Source of the DNA: Paenibacillus sp. RC334 | GTDB taxonomy: Bacteria; Bacillota; Bacilli; Paenibacillales; Paenibacillaceae | Direction: 5' to 3' | Assembly: GCF_030034735.1 (NCBI RefSeq) | Contig: NZ_CP125370.1 | Coordinates: forward strand, 4,258,501-4,322,500 | DNA length: 64,000 bases | In this document: one piece after another, positions 26,128 to 36,068 of the stretch | Numbering within the stretch: position 1 is the first letter of the stretch | Layout of the letters: the number at the start of each line of letters is the position of its first letter | Notes under the pieces: model-generated | Told to the model about the DNA's origin: nothing | The model's database searches: none | Seen by the model: the letters and a program-made list of their open reading frames with translations, nothing else | Program-made: the position numbers and the translations under genes

Positions 26128-27924
26128 TCACACTTCCACAAACTGCTTCTGAGCCAGCTCTCGGTACACTTCATGGGACTCAATCAGCTCCGCATGGGTT
26201 CCTGCACCGGTCACCTTCCCCTTGTCTAACACGATAATCTGATCGGAATGAACCACAGTAGACAAACGGTGAGCGATAACAATGGTCGTACGGCCTTCCA
26301 TCAGATTTGCCAGCGCTTTCTGCACCTCATGTTCGGAAGAGCTGTCCAGACTGGATGTAGCCTCGTCCAGCATAAGAATATCCGGGCTACGCAGAAGCGC
26401 ACGAGCAATGGCAATCCGTTGACGTTGCCCACCGGAGAGCTTCATCCCCCGCTCACCCACCTCAGTCTCATATCCTTGCGGTAAATCCATAATAAATGCA
26501 TCCGCATACGCCATCGTGGCTGCTTGTCTCACTTCCTCCAGATCAGCTTCCCGTCCCAAGCCATACGTGATGTTATCTCTGACCGTTCCGGTCATCATCG
26601 AGCTTTCCTGGGACACATAGCCGATTTTGGAGCGCCAGGAGGATAATGTATACAATGATATCGGTTCGTCTCCATAACGAATCTCTCCTGTATCTGGTAT
26701 ATAAAAACGCTCTAGCAACGAAAACAGAGTGGACTTGCCGCTCCCGCTCGGTCCGACAAATGCAGTTGTCCGGTTAGCCGGAATGACCAAGCTGGCATGA
26801 TGAAGAACCTCTTCACCTTCGGTATAGGAAAAGGCAATATCACGCAGCACGATATCCCTGCTCTCTTTTGTCGCTTCCTGCTTCAATTCCAGCGGTTCCT
26901 CTTCATGATCCAAAATCGTCTGAATTCGTTCCGTGGCTCCCACCACCTTTTGCAGACGTGAATACAAGGTCGTGAACTGGGCCATCGGTGTAATCACCTG
27001 AAACAGTAGCAAAATAAAAGCTACCAAATCCCCTGCGGTCAGCACACCCGATGCGACGCGAACACCACCTACACCCAAAATAATAACCAGTACAGCGGTC
27101 AGCAAGAAGGTAGAAATTGGACCTACAAGGGCCAAAATACGGGACTCTTGCAAACCAAAGCGGAACATCCGGTAAATCCGATCCTCCCCAGCCTGTGCCT
27201 CTCTGCTTTCGGTTCCGTACGCCTTTACCAGCCTGATTTCTCCGATAACCTGACTCAGCACCGAGGTCAGATCAGCCATCTCATCCTGCTGCTTTTTGGA
27301 GATACGGTACATTTTCCTGCCCACGGGAAATAAAATCAGCGCTGTTAATGGAACGATAGCCATAATAATGAGTGTCATGACCCAATCCAGATAAAAAAGC
27401 AAGGCAATACCGCCAATAATGGCAATTACGTTAGAAATCAGATTCACAAGATACTCCGTAATCAGGTTCATAATCAGACTTGTATCATTGGTGACACGAC
27501 TCATCGTATCCCCGGAACGATTCCGGTCAAAATACGGAATGGGAAGAGACAAAATTTTATGCCATAAGCGTTTACGTAAATTAGCTACAATTTTATGTCC
27601 GGCATAGTTCAACATATAAATGGAAACCGCTGAAGCCACAGCCTGAAGCACAAAGGCCCCTAGCAGGCCAAAAATGACCATTCTGTTCAATGAAGAAAAG
27701 GTCAAACCATCGATCAGTCCCTTGGTCATCAGCGGTACAATTAAACCGGCAGTCGTCTGAATCAGAGTCAGAATCAGGGCGATCATGAGAATGGCCTTGG
27801 GAGGATGTGCGCTTGCAATCAATTTGACAAATCGGCCCATGCCAGCCTTATCGGGTTTTTTATCCGGCTTTTCCTTCATTCGGTTCTGCTGTTCATCTTG
27901 CTGTAGATTGTGCTCCTTTTCCAT
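26128..27924 (-). CDS. Multidrug ABC half-transporter (BmrA/LmrA type)
   Basis: This 598-residue fused permease-ATPase has a charged, Gln/Lys-rich N-terminal tail (~30 residues), six transmembrane helices to ~340 and a C-terminal ATPase. The ATPase has Walker A GPSGSGKSTLF, signature LSGGQRQRIAIARALL, Walker B ILMLDEATSSLD and the H-loop IVIAHRLST. Such proteins work as homodimers exporting hydrophobic drugs or lipids. The layout is close to BmrA of B. subtilis; the substrate is not known. A GAGGTTGATGGTTT site precedes the ATG. No regulator gene is adjacent. Confidence 0.9.
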   Translation of the reverse strand: MEKEHNLQQDEQQNRMKEKPDKKPDKAGMGRFVKLIASAHPPKAILMIALILTLIQTTAGLIVPLMTKGLIDGLTFSSLNRMVIFGLLGAFVLQAVASAVSIYMLNYAGHKIVANLRKRLWHKILSLPIPYFDRNRSGDTMSRVTNDTSLIMNLITEYLVNLISNVIAIIGGIALLFYLDWVMTLIIMAIVPLTALILFPVGRKMYRISKKQQDEMADLTSVLSQVIGEIRLVKAYGTESREAQAGEDRIYRMFRFGLQESRILALVGPISTFLLTAVLVIILGVGGVRVASGVLTAGDLVAFILLLFQVITPMAQFTTLYSRLQKVVGATERIQTILDHEEEPLELKQEATKESRDIVLRDIAFSYTEGEEVLHHASLVIPANRTTAFVGPSGSGKSTLFSLLERFYIPDTGEIRYGDEPISLYTLSSWRSKIGYVSQESSMMTGTVRDNITYGLGREADLEEVRQAATMAYADAFIMDLPQGYETEVGERGMKLSGGQRQRIAIARALLRSPDILMLDEATSSLDSSSEHEVQKALANLMEGRTTIVIAHRLSTVVHSDQIIVLDKGKVTGAGTHAELIESHEVYRELAQKQFVEV

Positions 27925-27969
27925 AAACCATCAACCTCACTTCCTGTCTGACCATTCTTGTCCAAACAA

Positions 27970-27991
27970 CAACACCCGCGCTCTGCGCGGG
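27970..27991 (-). terminator. Terminator of the purine permease
   Basis: CCCGCG (27975-27980) pairs with CGCGGG (27986-27991) across a five-base loop, 30 bp past the stop, with GTTGTTGTTT on the minus strand as a weak T-rich tail. Confidence 0.6.
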
Positions 27992-28021
27992 TATGAACAG
28001 TACAGCCTAAATTTGAGTTTA

Positions 28022-29320
28022 CTACACCAGAGAATGAAGCACAAAGTTAGCCACAAATAGCACGGAAATGATATACAATGCGACAGGCACTTCCTTGCCG
28101 CGCCCTGCTGCAAGTTTGGCTACGGGATATGCAATAAAACCAAATGCCATCCCGTCTACAATGCTATAAGTAAAAGGCATCATCACCATGATCAGAAATG
28201 CAGGAAACGCCTCGGTAAAATCACTAAAATCCATTTCACGCACATTTTGCACCATCAGACCGCCAATGATGATGAGCACGGGTGCAATGGCACTATCCGG
28301 AATGTAAGCTAGCAACGGAATAAAAAAGAAGGTTGCCCCGAATAAAATGGCAGTTACCAGCGGCGTCGCCCCTGAGCGACCTCCTGCTGCAATACCAGCC
28401 GTCGATTCCGCAGCCGCTACTGCCGGACTGCTCCCTAAAATACCGGCAAAAATATTGGTTACCGCTAACACTCGCAGGCTGTTCTTGAACGTGTCCGGTC
28501 TTCCGATCATGTTGGTCTGCGCTGCAATCATCCCAATGTTTTCGAACAGAACAATCAGCAGTAGCAGAAAAACAGCGATCCAGAAGGCTACCGAAACGAT
28601 GCCTGAAAAGGATAGCTCACCAAACAATTGCCCATACTGCCGCACTGTTTCAGAGGTTCGCACCCCGCTTGTCGGTTCTACAGCTCCCAGCACGTAAGCA
28701 AGCCCTGTTCCTGCCAAAATACTAATCAGCAGTCCTCCCTGCACGTTGCGCACAAACAGCACAATAGCGAGCAGCAATGTTACACAAGCCGTGATTACCT
28801 TTGGATCATTAAAATGGCCGATAGCGACAAAAGTCGTTTGGTGAGCAATCACGATGCCACTTTTTTGCAATCCGATAAAGGTCAAAAACAAACCAATTCC
28901 TACCGTAATTCCGTGCTGCAAATTATGGGGAATCGCCTGGCTAATCAGCTTGTACAAGGACGTAAATGCAACAACGGCGAATAAAATGCCTGTAATGGTG
29001 ACCACCATCAATGCTTCCTGCCAGCTCAGCTTCATAGAGTGTACGAGCGTATAAGTGAAAAAGGCATTAATCCCCATCCCTGGTACCACAACCATTGGGG
29101 ACTTTCCGCCAAAGGCCATAAGCAGGCAGCCGATAATCGACGTGAGCAGTGTACCCAGCATTGCCCCTTGTAATGGAATCCCGGCATCTGCCAAAATGGT
29201 CGCATTGACCATTACAATATATACAACGGAAAAATAGGAAATGGCACCAGCAGCCACTTCCTTTTTCCAATGATGCTCGGGTTTGAAACCGAGACTTCTG
29301 GACAATAGTCCACCCTTCAT
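28022..29320 (-). CDS. NCS2 family purine permease (AzgA/PbuO-like)
   Basis: The product is 432 residues from the ATG at 29318-29320, which follows TGGAGGG; an upstream in-frame start at 29338 lies before that site. It has about 12-14 hydrophobic segments and AzgA-type signatures: FSVVYIVMVNATILADAGIP, VPGMGINAFFTYTLV, the ESTAGIAAGGRSG block and TPLVTAILFG. The family imports guanine, hypoxanthine or adenine by proton symport. It lies 50 bp after tcdA and is probably cotranscribed with it. No purine riboswitch fits in that gap. Confidence 0.9.
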   Translation of the reverse strand: MKGGLLSRSLGFKPEHHWKKEVAAGAISYFSVVYIVMVNATILADAGIPLQGAMLGTLLTSIIGCLLMAFGGKSPMVVVPGMGINAFFTYTLVHSMKLSWQEALMVVTITGILFAVVAFTSLYKLISQAIPHNLQHGITVGIGLFLTFIGLQKSGIVIAHQTTFVAIGHFNDPKVITACVTLLLAIVLFVRNVQGGLLISILAGTGLAYVLGAVEPTSGVRTSETVRQYGQLFGELSFSGIVSVAFWIAVFLLLLIVLFENIGMIAAQTNMIGRPDTFKNSLRVLAVTNIFAGILGSSPAVAAAESTAGIAAGGRSGATPLVTAILFGATFFFIPLLAYIPDSAIAPVLIIIGGLMVQNVREMDFSDFTEAFPAFLIMVMMPFTYSIVDGMAFGFIAYPVAKLAAGRGKEVPVALYIISVLFVANFVLHSLV

Positions 29321-29369
29321 ACCAAAACCCTCCAGCAAGTTGTTCGATCTGTACCTACTAATTTCAGAC

Positions 29370-30119
29370 TTACACGCCAGCGTTGTTTAACAAATCCTTG
29401 ACAGCCACACTGACCATGATCAATCCTGCCACGGGAGGTACAAAAGCATTACTCGCAGGCGGCTGCTTCGCCTTCCGGATTTCGGGTGCGTTCGCAGGTA
29501 CGATTTTTTTCGTAATCTCTTCACGCGGCTTCATCGGTTCCTCATCCGAAAATACGACCTTGACACCTTTTGTAATGCCTTCCTTACGCAGCTTGGTGCG
29601 GATTACACGGGCAATTGGGTCCATTTTCGTTTGGGAGATATCCGCCACCTGAAAACGGCTTGGGTCCATTTTATTGGCCGCGCCCATACTGGAGATCATC
29701 GGAATGCCCCGCTTCAGACATTCCTTGATCAAATGAATTTTGTAAATAATCGTATCCGAGGCATCCAGCACATAATCCAGATCGTACTTGAACAGCTCCT
29801 CATACGTTTCTTCCGTATAAAACATGTTCAGTGCAATCGCTTCACATTCAGGATTAATCAGCTTCACGCGCTCTACCATCAGATCAGCCTTTTTTTGGCC
29901 TACCGTTGTCGTCAGGGCATGAATTTGGCGGTTAATATTAGTAATATCCACGACATCCTTATCAATCAAAATGATGCGTCCAACACCCGTACGCGCCAGC
30001 GCTTCCACTGCAATGGAGCCGACACCACCGATACCTAGCACGGCTACCGTGCTATTTTTCATAACCTCTAGCCCCTCAGTCCCGATGGCCAGCTCTGTTC
30101 TTGAAAATTGATGCAGCAT
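29370..30119 (-). CDS. tcdA: tRNA threonylcarbamoyladenosine dehydratase TcdA
   Basis: The product is 249 residues from the ATG at 30117-30119, after GGGAGG at 11 bases; the longer frame from 30176 lacks a site. This E1-like enzyme cyclises t6A37 of ANN-decoding tRNAs to ct6A using ATP. It shows FSRTELAIGTEGLEVMKNS, the nucleotide motif VLGIGGVGSIAVEALARTG, DKDVVDITNINRQIHA and the VLDASDTIIYK segment. B. subtilis yrvM is the orthologue, also close to aspS. Sulfurtransfer E1 enzymes (ThiF, MoeB) are related, but the length and motifs favour TcdA. Confidence 0.92.
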   Translation of the reverse strand: MLHQFSRTELAIGTEGLEVMKNSTVAVLGIGGVGSIAVEALARTGVGRIILIDKDVVDITNINRQIHALTTTVGQKKADLMVERVKLINPECEAIALNMFYTEETYEELFKYDLDYVLDASDTIIYKIHLIKECLKRGIPMISSMGAANKMDPSRFQVADISQTKMDPIARVIRTKLRKEGITKGVKVVFSDEEPMKPREEITKKIVPANAPEIRKAKQPPASNAFVPPVAGLIMVSVAVKDLLNNAGV

Positions 30120-30275
30120 ATGGTATATATCCTCCCTCACTGATTTAGACACTATGCTTGAACTCCATGCATACAAACCACGAACCCATTATCCATAAGA
30201 GGGTAACGGGTTCATGGCATTTTTCTTCGCTATTCACAGGCCCAAGTAAGGCACTTATAGAATCAAATGTTCGTC

Positions 30276-32054
30276 TTAAGCTTTAGGAGCAACTGGCTTC
30301 GGAGCAAGACGGATATGAAGCTGCTCCAATTGAGCTTGATCCACTTCGGATGGTGCATCCATAAGCAGGTCTGTCGCACTGGCTGTTTTCGGGAATGCAA
30401 TCGTTTCACGCAGGTTTGTACGGCCTGCAAGCAGCATTACAAGACGGTCAAAACCGAAGGCTATACCTCCATGTGGAGGAGCACCATATTCGAACGCATT
30501 CAACAGGTAGCCGAATTTATCTTTAACTTCTTCCGGCGACAGGCGGAGAGCATTGAACATTTTTTCCTGAACATCACGTTTATGGATCCGCATCGAGCCG
30601 CCGCCCACTTCGTAGCCGTTCAGCACGATGTCATAAGCCTGGGCACGAACTTGACCCGGGTCTGTATCCAAGAGGGCAAGGTCTTCGTCCTTCGGACGTG
30701 TGAACGGATGGTGTTCCGCCACATAACGTTTTTGTTCTTCGTCATAGCCGAGCAGCGGGAAGTCTACAACCCATGCAAATTTGTATACGTTGTCGTCGAT
30801 CAGACCCAGTTGACGGCCAATTTTCAGACGAAGCGCGCCCAATACATCAGCGACTACTTTTTTGTTATCCGCAGAGAAGAGCAGCAAGTCGCCTTCTTCG
30901 GCTCCTGTACGCTCTCGCAGAGCTTCGATTTCTTCCGGTGTAAAGAATTTAACGATAGGCCCCTTGAATTCGCCTTCTTTCACTTGAATCCAAGCCAGAC
31001 CTTTGGCACCATAACGTGCAGCATAAGGACCCAGATCATCAATGTCCTTACGGCTCCATGTGCCACAGCCCTTAGCATTGAGGACTTTAACCTCGCCGCC
31101 CTTTTCGATTACAGAAGCAAATACCTTCACGCCGCTGCTTGCCACGATATCATTGACATTAATTAACTCAAGGCCAAAACGCAGATCCGGCTTGTCAGAG
31201 CCGTACTTGTCTATCGCATCTGCATGTGTAATCCGTTGGAACGGTGTTTCGAGTTCGACACCAATCGTCTCTTTGAACAGTTTGACCATAAGCTTCTCCA
31301 TCATAGGCAACAAGTCATCCTGTTGCATGAAGGAGGTCTCAATGTCGACCTGGGTAAATTCAGGCTGACGGTCAGCACGCAAGTCTTCATCACGGAAACA
31401 ACGTGCAATTTGGTAGTAGCGCTCTACGCCACCCACCATTAGCAATTGCTTGTAAATTTGCGGCGATTGCGGCAATGCAAAGAACTCGCCCTCATGCACA
31501 CGGCTTGGCACCAAATAGTCACGAGCACCCTCCGGCGAGCTTTTCGTCAAAATCGGTGTTTCCACTTCGATGAAATCTTCTCCGTCCAGGAAGTCACGGA
31601 ATACTTTTGCTGCTTTGGAACGCAGTCTCAGCGTCTGGTGCATCTCAGGACGACGCAGGTCCAGATAACGGTATTTCAAACGCAGCGACTCGTCTACTTC
31701 CACGCCATCCTCAATGAAGAATGGAGGTGTTTTGGCTGCATTCAATACTTCAATTTCCGTAATACGTACTTCAATTTCACCAGTAGGCAGGTTCGCGTTA
31801 ATGGTTTCTGCATCCCGCTTGACGACGGTACCGGTAACCTCCAGCACGTATTCACTACGAACACGGTCCGCGATTTGCAGCGCGTCACCGGAATATGCCG
31901 GGTTAAACACGATTTGTACAATCCCGCTGCGGTCACGCAGGTCGATAAAAAGTACGCCTCCCAGGTCACGACGGGTTTGTACCCAGCCGTTCAATGTAAC
32001 TGTTTCTCCGATGTGCGCATGGGTTAATGCGCCGCATTGATGACTCCTTTTCAT
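30276..32054 (-). CDS. aspS: Aspartate--tRNA ligase
   Basis: The product is 592 residues from the ATG at 32052-32054, after AGGAG with an 8-base gap. It is a class II bacterial-type AspRS: N-terminal OB fold ([20 protein letters not shown]), motif 2 [21 protein letters not shown], the GAD insertion domain (~290-420) and motif 3 [15 protein letters not shown]. The genome context does not show whether it is discriminating or not. It follows hisS by 86 bp and shares the T-box leader in front of hisS. Confidence 0.97.
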   Translation of the reverse strand: MKRSHQCGALTHAHIGETVTLNGWVQTRRDLGGVLFIDLRDRSGIVQIVFNPAYSGDALQIADRVRSEYVLEVTGTVVKRDAETINANLPTGEIEVRITEIEVLNAAKTPPFFIEDGVEVDESLRLKYRYLDLRRPEMHQTLRLRSKAAKVFRDFLDGEDFIEVETPILTKSSPEGARDYLVPSRVHEGEFFALPQSPQIYKQLLMVGGVERYYQIARCFRDEDLRADRQPEFTQVDIETSFMQQDDLLPMMEKLMVKLFKETIGVELETPFQRITHADAIDKYGSDKPDLRFGLELINVNDIVASSGVKVFASVIEKGGEVKVLNAKGCGTWSRKDIDDLGPYAARYGAKGLAWIQVKEGEFKGPIVKFFTPEEIEALRERTGAEEGDLLLFSADNKKVVADVLGALRLKIGRQLGLIDDNVYKFAWVVDFPLLGYDEEQKRYVAEHHPFTRPKDEDLALLDTDPGQVRAQAYDIVLNGYEVGGGSMRIHKRDVQEKMFNALRLSPEEVKDKFGYLLNAFEYGAPPHGGIAFGFDRLVMLLAGRTNLRETIAFPKTASATDLLMDAPSEVDQAQLEQLHIRLAPKPVAPKA

Positions 32055-32140
32055 AATACACACTCCTGTTTATGTTTTAGTAGTTGATGCTATCTGACCA
32101 GCCGAAGGAAGTTCCACCCGACTGAATGTTACTCTGGATT

Positions 32141-33385
32141 TTAACCTAGCTCTTCCACCAGTTGATCCAGCTTGACGGTACGCTGCTCGCCAGTTTCCAT
32201 GTTTTTCAGTGCAATTTCACCGCGTACCAGCTCATCCTCGCCCAAAATCGCAGTATATCGTGCTTTAAAACGATCTGCCGATTTCATCTGTGCCTTCATT
32301 TTGCGACCCAGATAATCTCGCTCTGCGGCAAATCCGGCTTGGCGCAGCTTGAACAGCTGTCTGGTCACTTCCGTTTCTGCCGCTTCACCCAACGCCACCA
32401 TATAGACATCCAGCGGCTTGGCTTCGTTCAGTTCGACACCCTGATGCTCCAAGATTAGCTGAATCCGCTCCAGTCCGATGCCGAAGCCTATACCCGGCTG
32501 ATCCGGTCCGCCCAGATCGCCAACCAATCCGTTGTAGCGTCCGCCTCCACCGATGGTGTCAATGGCTCCAATTCCTTCGGCTTTAAATTCGAACGCGGTC
32601 AACGTATAGTAATCCAGCCCCCGTACCAATCGCGGGTTGACTGTATATTCCACGCCCATGGCGTCCAAATTTTGCTTTACCTTCTCAAAATGCGTGCTTG
32701 ATTCCTCGTCCAAGCTATCCAAAATGGAAGGCGCACCGCCAAATTTGTCCTGGTCATCCTTGCTATCCAGCACTCGCAACGGGTTACGCTCAATACGCGC
32801 TTGGCTCTCCTTGGTCAATGTATCCTTGATCGGCAACAGGAAATCTACCAGATGCTGACGGTAAGCTGCACGACTTGCTGCATTGCCGACTGAGTTAATC
32901 TCTACCTTTACCCCCTTCAAGCCCAACTCACGGCAGAACTGATACCCGAAAGCGATAACCTCTGCGTCCAGTGCAGGATCTACCGCACCTAAAGCTTCAA
33001 TACCGAATTGGTGGAACTGGCGCTGACGTCCAGCCTGTGGACGCTCATAGCGGAACATTGGACCGATATAATACAGCTTCGTTACATCCGGCTCCCCATA
33101 CAGCTTGTTCTCCACATAGGAGCGAACCACGCCTGCTGTCCCTTCCGGACGTAAAGTCATACTACGTTTTCCTTTATCCTCAAAGGTGTACATTTCCTTT
33201 TCCACCACATCCGTTGTTTCACCCACACCCCGAACGAACAAATTCGTTTGCTCGAACATCGGTGTACGGATTTCACGATAATTAAAGCGGCGGCTAATTT
33301 CGCGGGCTTTTTCCTCGACAACTTGCCATCTTTCTACATTGCCCGGCAGCAAATCCTGCGTTCCCGTCGGTTTTTGAAAGGCCAT
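32141..33385 (-). CDS. hisS: Histidine--tRNA ligase
   Basis: The product is 414 residues from the ATG at 33383-33385 (MAFQKPTGTQDLLPG), preceded by GGGGGG; an upstream frame reaching 33505 runs through the T-box terminator and is not used. Class II motifs are clear: motif 2 YIGPMFRYERPQAGRQRQFH, the HisRS-specific VRGLDYYTLTAFEF and motif 3 GFGIGLERIQL, followed by the anticodon-binding domain. It is the first gene of hisS-aspS. Confidence 0.97.
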   Translation of the reverse strand: MAFQKPTGTQDLLPGNVERWQVVEEKAREISRRFNYREIRTPMFEQTNLFVRGVGETTDVVEKEMYTFEDKGKRSMTLRPEGTAGVVRSYVENKLYGEPDVTKLYYIGPMFRYERPQAGRQRQFHQFGIEALGAVDPALDAEVIAFGYQFCRELGLKGVKVEINSVGNAASRAAYRQHLVDFLLPIKDTLTKESQARIERNPLRVLDSKDDQDKFGGAPSILDSLDEESSTHFEKVKQNLDAMGVEYTVNPRLVRGLDYYTLTAFEFKAEGIGAIDTIGGGGRYNGLVGDLGGPDQPGIGFGIGLERIQLILEHQGVELNEAKPLDVYMVALGEAAETEVTRQLFKLRQAGFAAERDYLGRKMKAQMKSADRFKARYTAILGEDELVRGEIALKNMETGEQRTVKLDQLVEELG

Positions 33386-33424
33386 TAACATATCCCCCCG
33401 TCTGTGTATTTCTTGTTTCAATAT

Positions 33425-33798
33425 AAAACAAAAAATCCCTCGCCCTGTTAAATTAACAGGGACGAGAGATTGTCGTTTACGAATCACCCGTGGTACCACC
33501 CACATTCCGGAGTTTGCCTGGACAACCAGCGTAAAAAACGCTCAGTGCCCGTCAGCATTGCGCTGACTCCGCTCATACGTATAACGCCCGTAACGCGCAG
33601 TACGGCTATTATGCAGGATCATCGCCTGTTTGGTACAATTACCATGTACTCTAAGCGTGTATGCCTCAATTGTTCGCCGTCTGTTCTCGGGGAAGTCATT
33701 CGTCCGCTCATCAAGGGAATTTTTACAGCCTGGAAATTCCTCTCTGCGCTTGTGGGTTCGGAGTACTTGGTCCCGTCATCAAATCATTTTTCATTATT
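33425..33798 (-). promoter_or_regulatory. T-box riboswitch leader of hisS-aspS
   Basis: The minus strand holds the conserved T-box in GGGTGGTACCACGGG (33486-33505 region). Then comes a 16-bp terminator hairpin (33435-33450 with 33454-33470) ending in TTTTTTG. Stem I has AAGTACTC and AGAGAGGAA elements. In the specifier region the triplet GAC (33695-33697, context GAATGACTTCC) stands where an amino acid codon is expected; no CAC or CAT was seen there. The leader occupies most of the 665-bp gap between hisS and the next gene. Confidence 0.92.
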
Positions 33799-33803
33799 TT
33801 ATG

Positions 33804-33832
33804 ATTTTAAAGAACCGCTTCGACAAAGTCAA
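33804..33832 (-). promoter_or_regulatory. SigA promoter of hisS-aspS
   Basis: TTGACT (33827-33832) and TAAAAT (33804-33809) with 17-base spacing lie directly upstream of the T-box leader. Confidence 0.85.
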
Positions 33833-33869
33833 GACATTCCCTTCACAATAAGACAAATAAGTCCTATAA

Positions 33870-33903
33870 AAAGAAAATAACCTGCGGAAACGGTCCGCAG
33901 GTT
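33870..33903 (-). terminator. Terminator downstream of the 150-residue hypothetical gene
   Basis: AACCTGCGGA (33879-33888) pairs perfectly with TCCGCAGGTT (33894-33903) and is followed on the minus strand by ATTTTCTTTTT. It lies about 150 bp past the stop of the gene at 34052. Confidence 0.8.
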
Positions 33904-34051
33904 CAAAAGATATATCAAAAGGGGGTCATGCTGTTATTATAAACAACGAATATTAAGGAATGATGTTTCGAATATTACAATTGTATTACAGCCGTTCTAT
34001 AACATCTGAATTCCTCAATTTTTCGACAAACCCGTGACAGTTTTTTCAGCT

Positions 34052-34504
34052 TTAATCCAATTGTGCTACATAACCGCGATTGGAACGAAGCTTATGAACA
34101 ACCTCATCGTAGTCAGCATCGTTCACCTTCGCAGATAACACATACCGTAATTCATCCTGATCACCGTTAATGTAGACGTCTGTCGCATGAAGTAGGCCTG
34201 TGTCGTGATCCGTCGTTCCGCTGCGGTCTTCGTTCAAATCCCTGCGTGCAGTGCCACGGTCAGCCTCGCCATTCTCCGCCTCTGGAATAATGTTCTCACT
34301 ATAAGCCCCAGCGACAGGTATCGCCGCGCCAGCAGTGCCAGTGTTGTTATAGGGTAACATTGGGATTAATACCCGCGTGTCCCTGCCGAGCGCATCATCC
34401 AGCGCACCTACTTCCAAATGCTCCGTTCTATAGGCTTGCAGCGAAGATCTGGCGCCCTCAGCTTCATCTTCAGTGCGAAAATAAGCCTGAATTTGCTTTT
34501 CCAT
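34052..34504 (-). CDS. Hypothetical acidic protein
   Basis: This 150-residue protein has a well-placed GAGGAGG site. The N-terminus (KQIQAYFRTEDEAEGARSSL) and C-terminus (TDVYINGDQDELRYVLSAKV, NRGYVAQLD) look like two halves of a ferredoxin-like or ACT-like fold, reminiscent of general-stress 17M-type proteins. A disordered acidic linker with NNTGTAGAAIPVAG lies between them. I do not recognise a named family. It is next to a PfpI-type stress protein, which hints at but does not prove a stress role. Confidence 0.7.
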   Translation of the reverse strand: MEKQIQAYFRTEDEAEGARSSLQAYRTEHLEVGALDDALGRDTRVLIPMLPYNNTGTAGAAIPVAGAYSENIIPEAENGEADRGTARRDLNEDRSGTTDHDTGLLHATDVYINGDQDELRYVLSAKVNDADYDEVVHKLRSNRGYVAQLD

Positions 34505-34554
34505 ATCAAATCCTCCTCAAAATGGGATTGTACAGGCATGAATTCCAGTGGAAT

Positions 34555-35061
34555 TTACAGTACCTTCAACAGCTCACGCACAAAAGCAGGCTCATCTTTA
34601 GGTGTACGAGACGTAATAAAGTTTCTGTCCACAACCGCCTCGCGATCCTCAAAATGCGCACCCGCATTAATTAAGTCATCCTTCAAAGGAGGATAAGCTG
34701 TAATCGTCCGTCCCTGTAACAAATCAGCGCTCGCCAAAATTTGCGGACCGTGGCAAATCGCGCCGATCGTTTTCTTTGCTTCATTAATTTCAGTCACAAA
34801 TTTTAGAACATACGCATCCAGACGCAGATTTTCCGGGGATGATCCGCCGGGAATAACGACAGCATCATAGTCACTTGACTCCACATCCGCAATGGATTTT
34901 TCGATGGTGTAGCTTACTTTTCCCTGCTTGCCGTTCACCTTTTCGCCTTGTTTTAGCCCGATAATATCCGCCTCATGTCCGGCTTTCTTTAATTCATCGT
35001 AGGGCACTTGCATTTCGGAATCCTCAAATTGGTCGGCCAACAAAAACGCAATTTTACTCAT
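34555..35061 (-). CDS. DJ-1/PfpI family protein (YfkM-like)
   Basis: This 168-residue class I glutamine amidotransferase-like protein has the nucleophile elbow AICHGPQ with the reactive Cys at ~102, the upstream Glu in LLADQFEDSEMQVPYDEL, and VVIPGGSSPENLR. Family members are general stress proteins, with proposed deglycase or protease activity that remains debated. The start follows AAAGGAG with an 11-base gap. Confidence 0.9.
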   Translation of the reverse strand: MSKIAFLLADQFEDSEMQVPYDELKKAGHEADIIGLKQGEKVNGKQGKVSYTIEKSIADVESSDYDAVVIPGGSSPENLRLDAYVLKFVTEINEAKKTIGAICHGPQILASADLLQGRTITAYPPLKDDLINAGAHFEDREAVVDRNFITSRTPKDEPAFVRELLKVL

Positions 35062-35195
35062 ATCGTTCAGATCTCCTTTCCGGTTATCCTCAAAGATGAG
35101 TTGTAAGTTAAGTTTGTGACAAATTTTGATTTGTCTACCACGCTTTGTTATTACCCGCTTGATCTATTTTTATAACAATTCGAAGCAGTGAAAAA

Positions 35196-35219
35196 GAAAA
35201 AGGAGCCTCTCGGCTCCTT
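35196..35219 (-). terminator. Terminator after the frameshifted small gene
   Basis: AAGGAGCC (35200-35207) pairs with GGCTCCTT (35212-35219) across four bases and is followed by TTTCTTTTT on the minus strand, three bases after the second-frame stop at 35222. Confidence 0.8.
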
Positions 35220-35221
35220 CC

Positions 35222-35445
35222 CTATCTGCGTGGCAAAGCGCCACGTCCCGGCTTGTCCATAGCTGCTGCAACATGCTGCAATAACGTATCACTCTCACGA
35301 GTGAGGCTGGTTGCCTCCTGAATGCTACCGGGAAAAAAAGTGCAGCAGTTCGATAACCGTCCATTTTCGGGGTTTGACGCATGGCTTCGTCTCTCCTGTC
35401 ACCCTTAAAGCTATCCATCTGGCTAAACACCAGCGGAGATGACAT
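35222..35445 (-). pseudogene. Small hypothetical gene, apparently frameshifted
   Basis: An ATG at 35445 with an excellent GGGGGAGGATA site begins MSSPLVFSQMDSFKGDRRDE and continues to KMDGYRTAALFFPV. After a T7/CCC run near 35336 another frame carries a more convincing ending, PGSIQEATSLTRESDTLLQH through KPGRGALPRR to a stop at 35222, and a terminator follows at once. A joined product would have about 74 residues. The original frame stays open to 35170 but runs through the terminator, so it is unlikely to be real. No family recognised. Confidence 0.5.
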
Positions 35446-35484
35446 TATCCTCCCCCTTGAACGGTCATTTTATACTGCTCCACG

Positions 35485-35931
35485 TTACGAACGTTCGCTA
35501 TCCAGAATCAGCGTTACCGGACCCCAGTTGGTCAATGACACATCCATCATGGCCCCGAAAATTCCCGTCTCGACCTCCAAGCCTTTTGCTCTTAGCTGAC
35601 TGTTGAAAAAATCATACAGCTTCTCTGCTTCCTCAGGCTTGGCCGCCCCCATGAAGTTTGGTCTTCTGCCCTTACGGCAGTCACCATACAGCGTAAACTG
35701 AGAAACGGACAAAATAGCTCCGCCAACATCCAGCACACTGTCGTTCATTTTGCCTTCAGTATCCTCAAATATACGTAATCCCGCTGTTTTGTCCGCCAAA
35801 TAAACGGCATCGGCCGCCGTATCTCCCTGACCAATACCAACCAGCAGCATCAATCCGGTTCCGATCTTGCCGACCACCTTTTGATTAACCGCTACCTGAG
35901 CGTCTTTACAGCGTTGAATAATAATCTTCAT
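35485..35931 (-). CDS. dtd: D-aminoacyl-tRNA deacylase
   Basis: The product is 148 residues from the ATG at 35929-35931, the usual Dtd length; a frame reaching 36006 overruns the normal N-terminus. It shows [48 protein letters not shown] and the Gly-cisPro-type [11 protein letters not shown] segment. Dtd hydrolyses D-amino acids from mischarged tRNA and also clears Gly from tRNA-Ala. It follows rel in the same direction, as in B. subtilis. Confidence 0.95.
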   Translation of the reverse strand: MKIIIQRCKDAQVAVNQKVVGKIGTGLMLLVGIGQGDTAADAVYLADKTAGLRIFEDTEGKMNDSVLDVGGAILSVSQFTLYGDCRKGRRPNFMGAAKPEEAEKLYDFFNSQLRAKGLEVETGIFGAMMDVSLTNWGPVTLILDSERS

Positions 35932-36068
35932 CGCCTGTCCGCTGTCTCCTTTATCCTTGCCCTTTAAAAGCCTCCTACAGGCACGCCACGTCTCTTTTAG
36001 CAACATAACGTGTCTCTATACCAAAATGCGTTACAAAGGCTGTAAACCTATTTGCACACCCACAAGGG

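Noticed and set aside
29321..29369. Possible purine riboswitch before the purine permease
   Set aside because: The gap to tcdA is only about 50 bp, too short for the aptamer, and its conserved core is absent.
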